Origin: JALNYB01 sp963676235
GTDB taxonomy: Archaea; Thermoplasmatota; Thermoplasmata; Methanomassiliicoccales; Methanomethylophilaceae
Assembly: GCA_963676235.1 (NCBI GenBank)
Contig: OY781044.1
Span: forward strand, 620,001 to 684,000
Length of the DNA stretch: 64,000 nt
Reading direction: 5' to 3'
Shown: piece by piece, positions 63,125-64,000 of the stretch
Layout of the letters: every line of letters begins with the position of its first letter
Position numbering within the stretch: the first letter of the stretch is position 1
Notes under the pieces: generated by a model
Told to the model about the DNA's origin: nothing
Databases searched by the model: none
Seen by the model: only the letters and a program-made list of their open reading frames with translations
Position numbers and translations under genes: made by a program

Positions 63125-63937
63125 ATGCATATCGAACTCGATGTTTCTCTAGATCCAACTTTGGGCTGTGGACAAGCTCATCGTTGGAGAAAAACAGCCA
63201 ATTCTTGGGAAGGAGTACTCGGAAATGAGATTGTGACCCTTACTCAGACGGAGAATGGTTTCGATTGCGACGGATCCTCCGACAAAAACAAACTCCTGAA
63301 ATATTTTAGAAATGAGGATGATCTTGCCGAAATAATAAAAGATATATCAAATTCAGACCCTTATGTCGCAGACTTATCTAAAGCCTGTCCAGGACTCCGC
63401 ATTTTAAGGCAAAACAGATGGGAATGCCTTGCAACATATGTCCTTGCTACCAACGTCAATATAAAACGCATCGCACAGATGACAGAAGCTGTATGCGACA
63501 CTTTCGGAACTGATCTCGGAAAAAGACGTGAATTTCCAACACCGAAACAGATCTTAGACAAAAAAGAAAATACAAAGATATGTAAACTCGGTTTCAGAGA
63601 GAATAGGTTCATAGAACTCGCAGAAAGAACCGAAAATGGGGAAATTGACCTTGACACCATATCAGAAATGGACTATGAGGGATGCACAAAAGAACTCATG
63701 ACCATCAACGGGGTCGGACCAAAAGTAGCTGACTGTGTTGCATTGTTCGCATTCGATCATTTGGAAGCATTTCCCATCGATGCTCGTATATCCAATTGCC
63801 TCGAATCGCGCTATGGTGTAACCGGAACATATCTTAAGATGTCACAATTCGGAAGAGATAAATTCGGCAGATATGCTGGATACGCTCAGGAATTCCTTTA
63901 CCATAGTGATCATATAGGACCTTTTACGAATCCGTGA
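63125..63937 (+). CDS. ogg: 8-oxoguanine DNA glycosylase (OGG1-type, HhH-GPD)
   Basis: A 270-residue glycosylase/AP lyase. An OGG_N-type beta domain (LDPTLGCGQAHRW near residue 10) precedes the HhH-GPD domain; TINGVGPKVADCVALFAFD near 196 contains the hairpin and catalytic Lys, and FPIDARI near 220 the catalytic Asp. It removes 8-oxoG from DNA; the AP site would be processed by the divergent endonuclease IV-like enzyme. No ribosome-binding site precedes the ATG. Confidence 0.88.
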   Translation: MHIELDVSLDPTLGCGQAHRWRKTANSWEGVLGNEIVTLTQTENGFDCDGSSDKNKLLKYFRNEDDLAEIIKDISNSDPYVADLSKACPGLRILRQNRWECLATYVLATNVNIKRIAQMTEAVCDTFGTDLGKRREFPTPKQILDKKENTKICKLGFRENRFIELAERTENGEIDLDTISEMDYEGCTKELMTINGVGPKVADCVALFAFDHLEAFPIDARISNCLESRYGVTGTYLKMSQFGRDKFGRYAGYAQEFLYHSDHIGPFTNP

Positions 63938-64000
63938 TCTCCCCATGCACATGCCGGCGCTGGAACGTGTGTATTATCTGAATATATCTCTGCCAAAAGA
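63910..64000 (-). CDS. Possible 3' end of a gene cut by the window edge
   Basis: The minus strand is open from the window edge to TGA at 63910-63912 and reads like protein (YSDNTHVPAPACAWGDHGF). It overlaps the last codons of the glycosylase gene in convergent orientation, a pattern repeated elsewhere in the window. Thirty codons are too few to name the family. Confidence 0.3.
   Translation of the reverse strand, partial: LLAEIYSDNTHVPAPACAWGDHGFVKGPI

Noticed and set aside
1..64000. CRISPR arrays and cas genes
   Set aside because: No regularly spaced repeat series and no cas-like protein was seen on either strand.

Overview
The window reads as a gene-dense chromosome segment of a methanogenic euryarchaeon of the Thermoplasmata branch, most likely a Methanomassiliicoccales species. 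The supporting evidence is an archaeal RNA polymerase operon with split A'/A'' and an unsplit B subunit, GatDE, archaeal Trm56, translin and Cdc48 proteins, bacterial-type GyrA/GyrB (typical of Thermoplasmata and relatives), HypB, a DUF1638 protein, and an HdrD-like Fe-S protein. None of the roughly 60 reading frames whose ends I checked stops with TAG, and one DNA-repair gene carries an in-frame TAG, which fits a pyrrolysine-decoding genome. Genus and species are not assigned.

Layout. 1-10.1 kb: zinc-finger protein (cut by the window edge), MBL hydrolase, methyltransferase, gatED, hypB-purD-truA-translin, an HxlR regulator with a palindromic operator, and a DUF1638 protein. 10.1-16.7 kb: a surface protein and a giant STT3-like membrane protein that lacks key oligosaccharyltransferase residues. 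16.7-36.8 kb: pyrF, a radical SAM protein, the rpoH-B-A1-A2-rpl30e-nusA operon, tRNA-Lys, cdc48, elp3, a thioredoxin/thioredoxin reductase/regulator operon, an HD protein, trm56 and small regulators.

36.8-47.7 kb is the accessory region: a roughly 10.9 kb provirus integrated in the 3' end of tRNA-Asn(GTT) and bounded by a 14-bp direct repeat. It has a tyrosine integrase whose gene runs into the tRNA, a divergent early/regulatory zone with operator-like repeats, a DUF4062 cargo gene, and one long minus-strand operon. That operon encodes two secreted, C-terminally anchored spike-like proteins (InlB-type repeats plus PKD; BspA-type leucine-rich repeats), at least six very small membrane proteins resembling filamentous-phage coat proteins, a P-loop morphogenesis ATPase and a HUH-like replication protein. 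The set points to a membrane-type or filamentous archaeal virus (inovirus-like, pleolipovirus-like or spindle-like; unresolved). Four of its genes are under 60 codons and sit between longer frames; they were found by reading the sequence.

47.8-64 kb: tRNA(CAT), a 0.8 kb gap, an HdrD-like protein, lhr helicase, rlmE, purM, a DUF531 protein, tRNA-Phe, gyrA-gyrB, a Z-DNA-prone gyrB/thiC intergenic region, thiC, tRNA-Thr, and a divergent base-excision-repair pair (endonuclease IV-like gene with the amber codon; 8-oxoguanine glycosylase).
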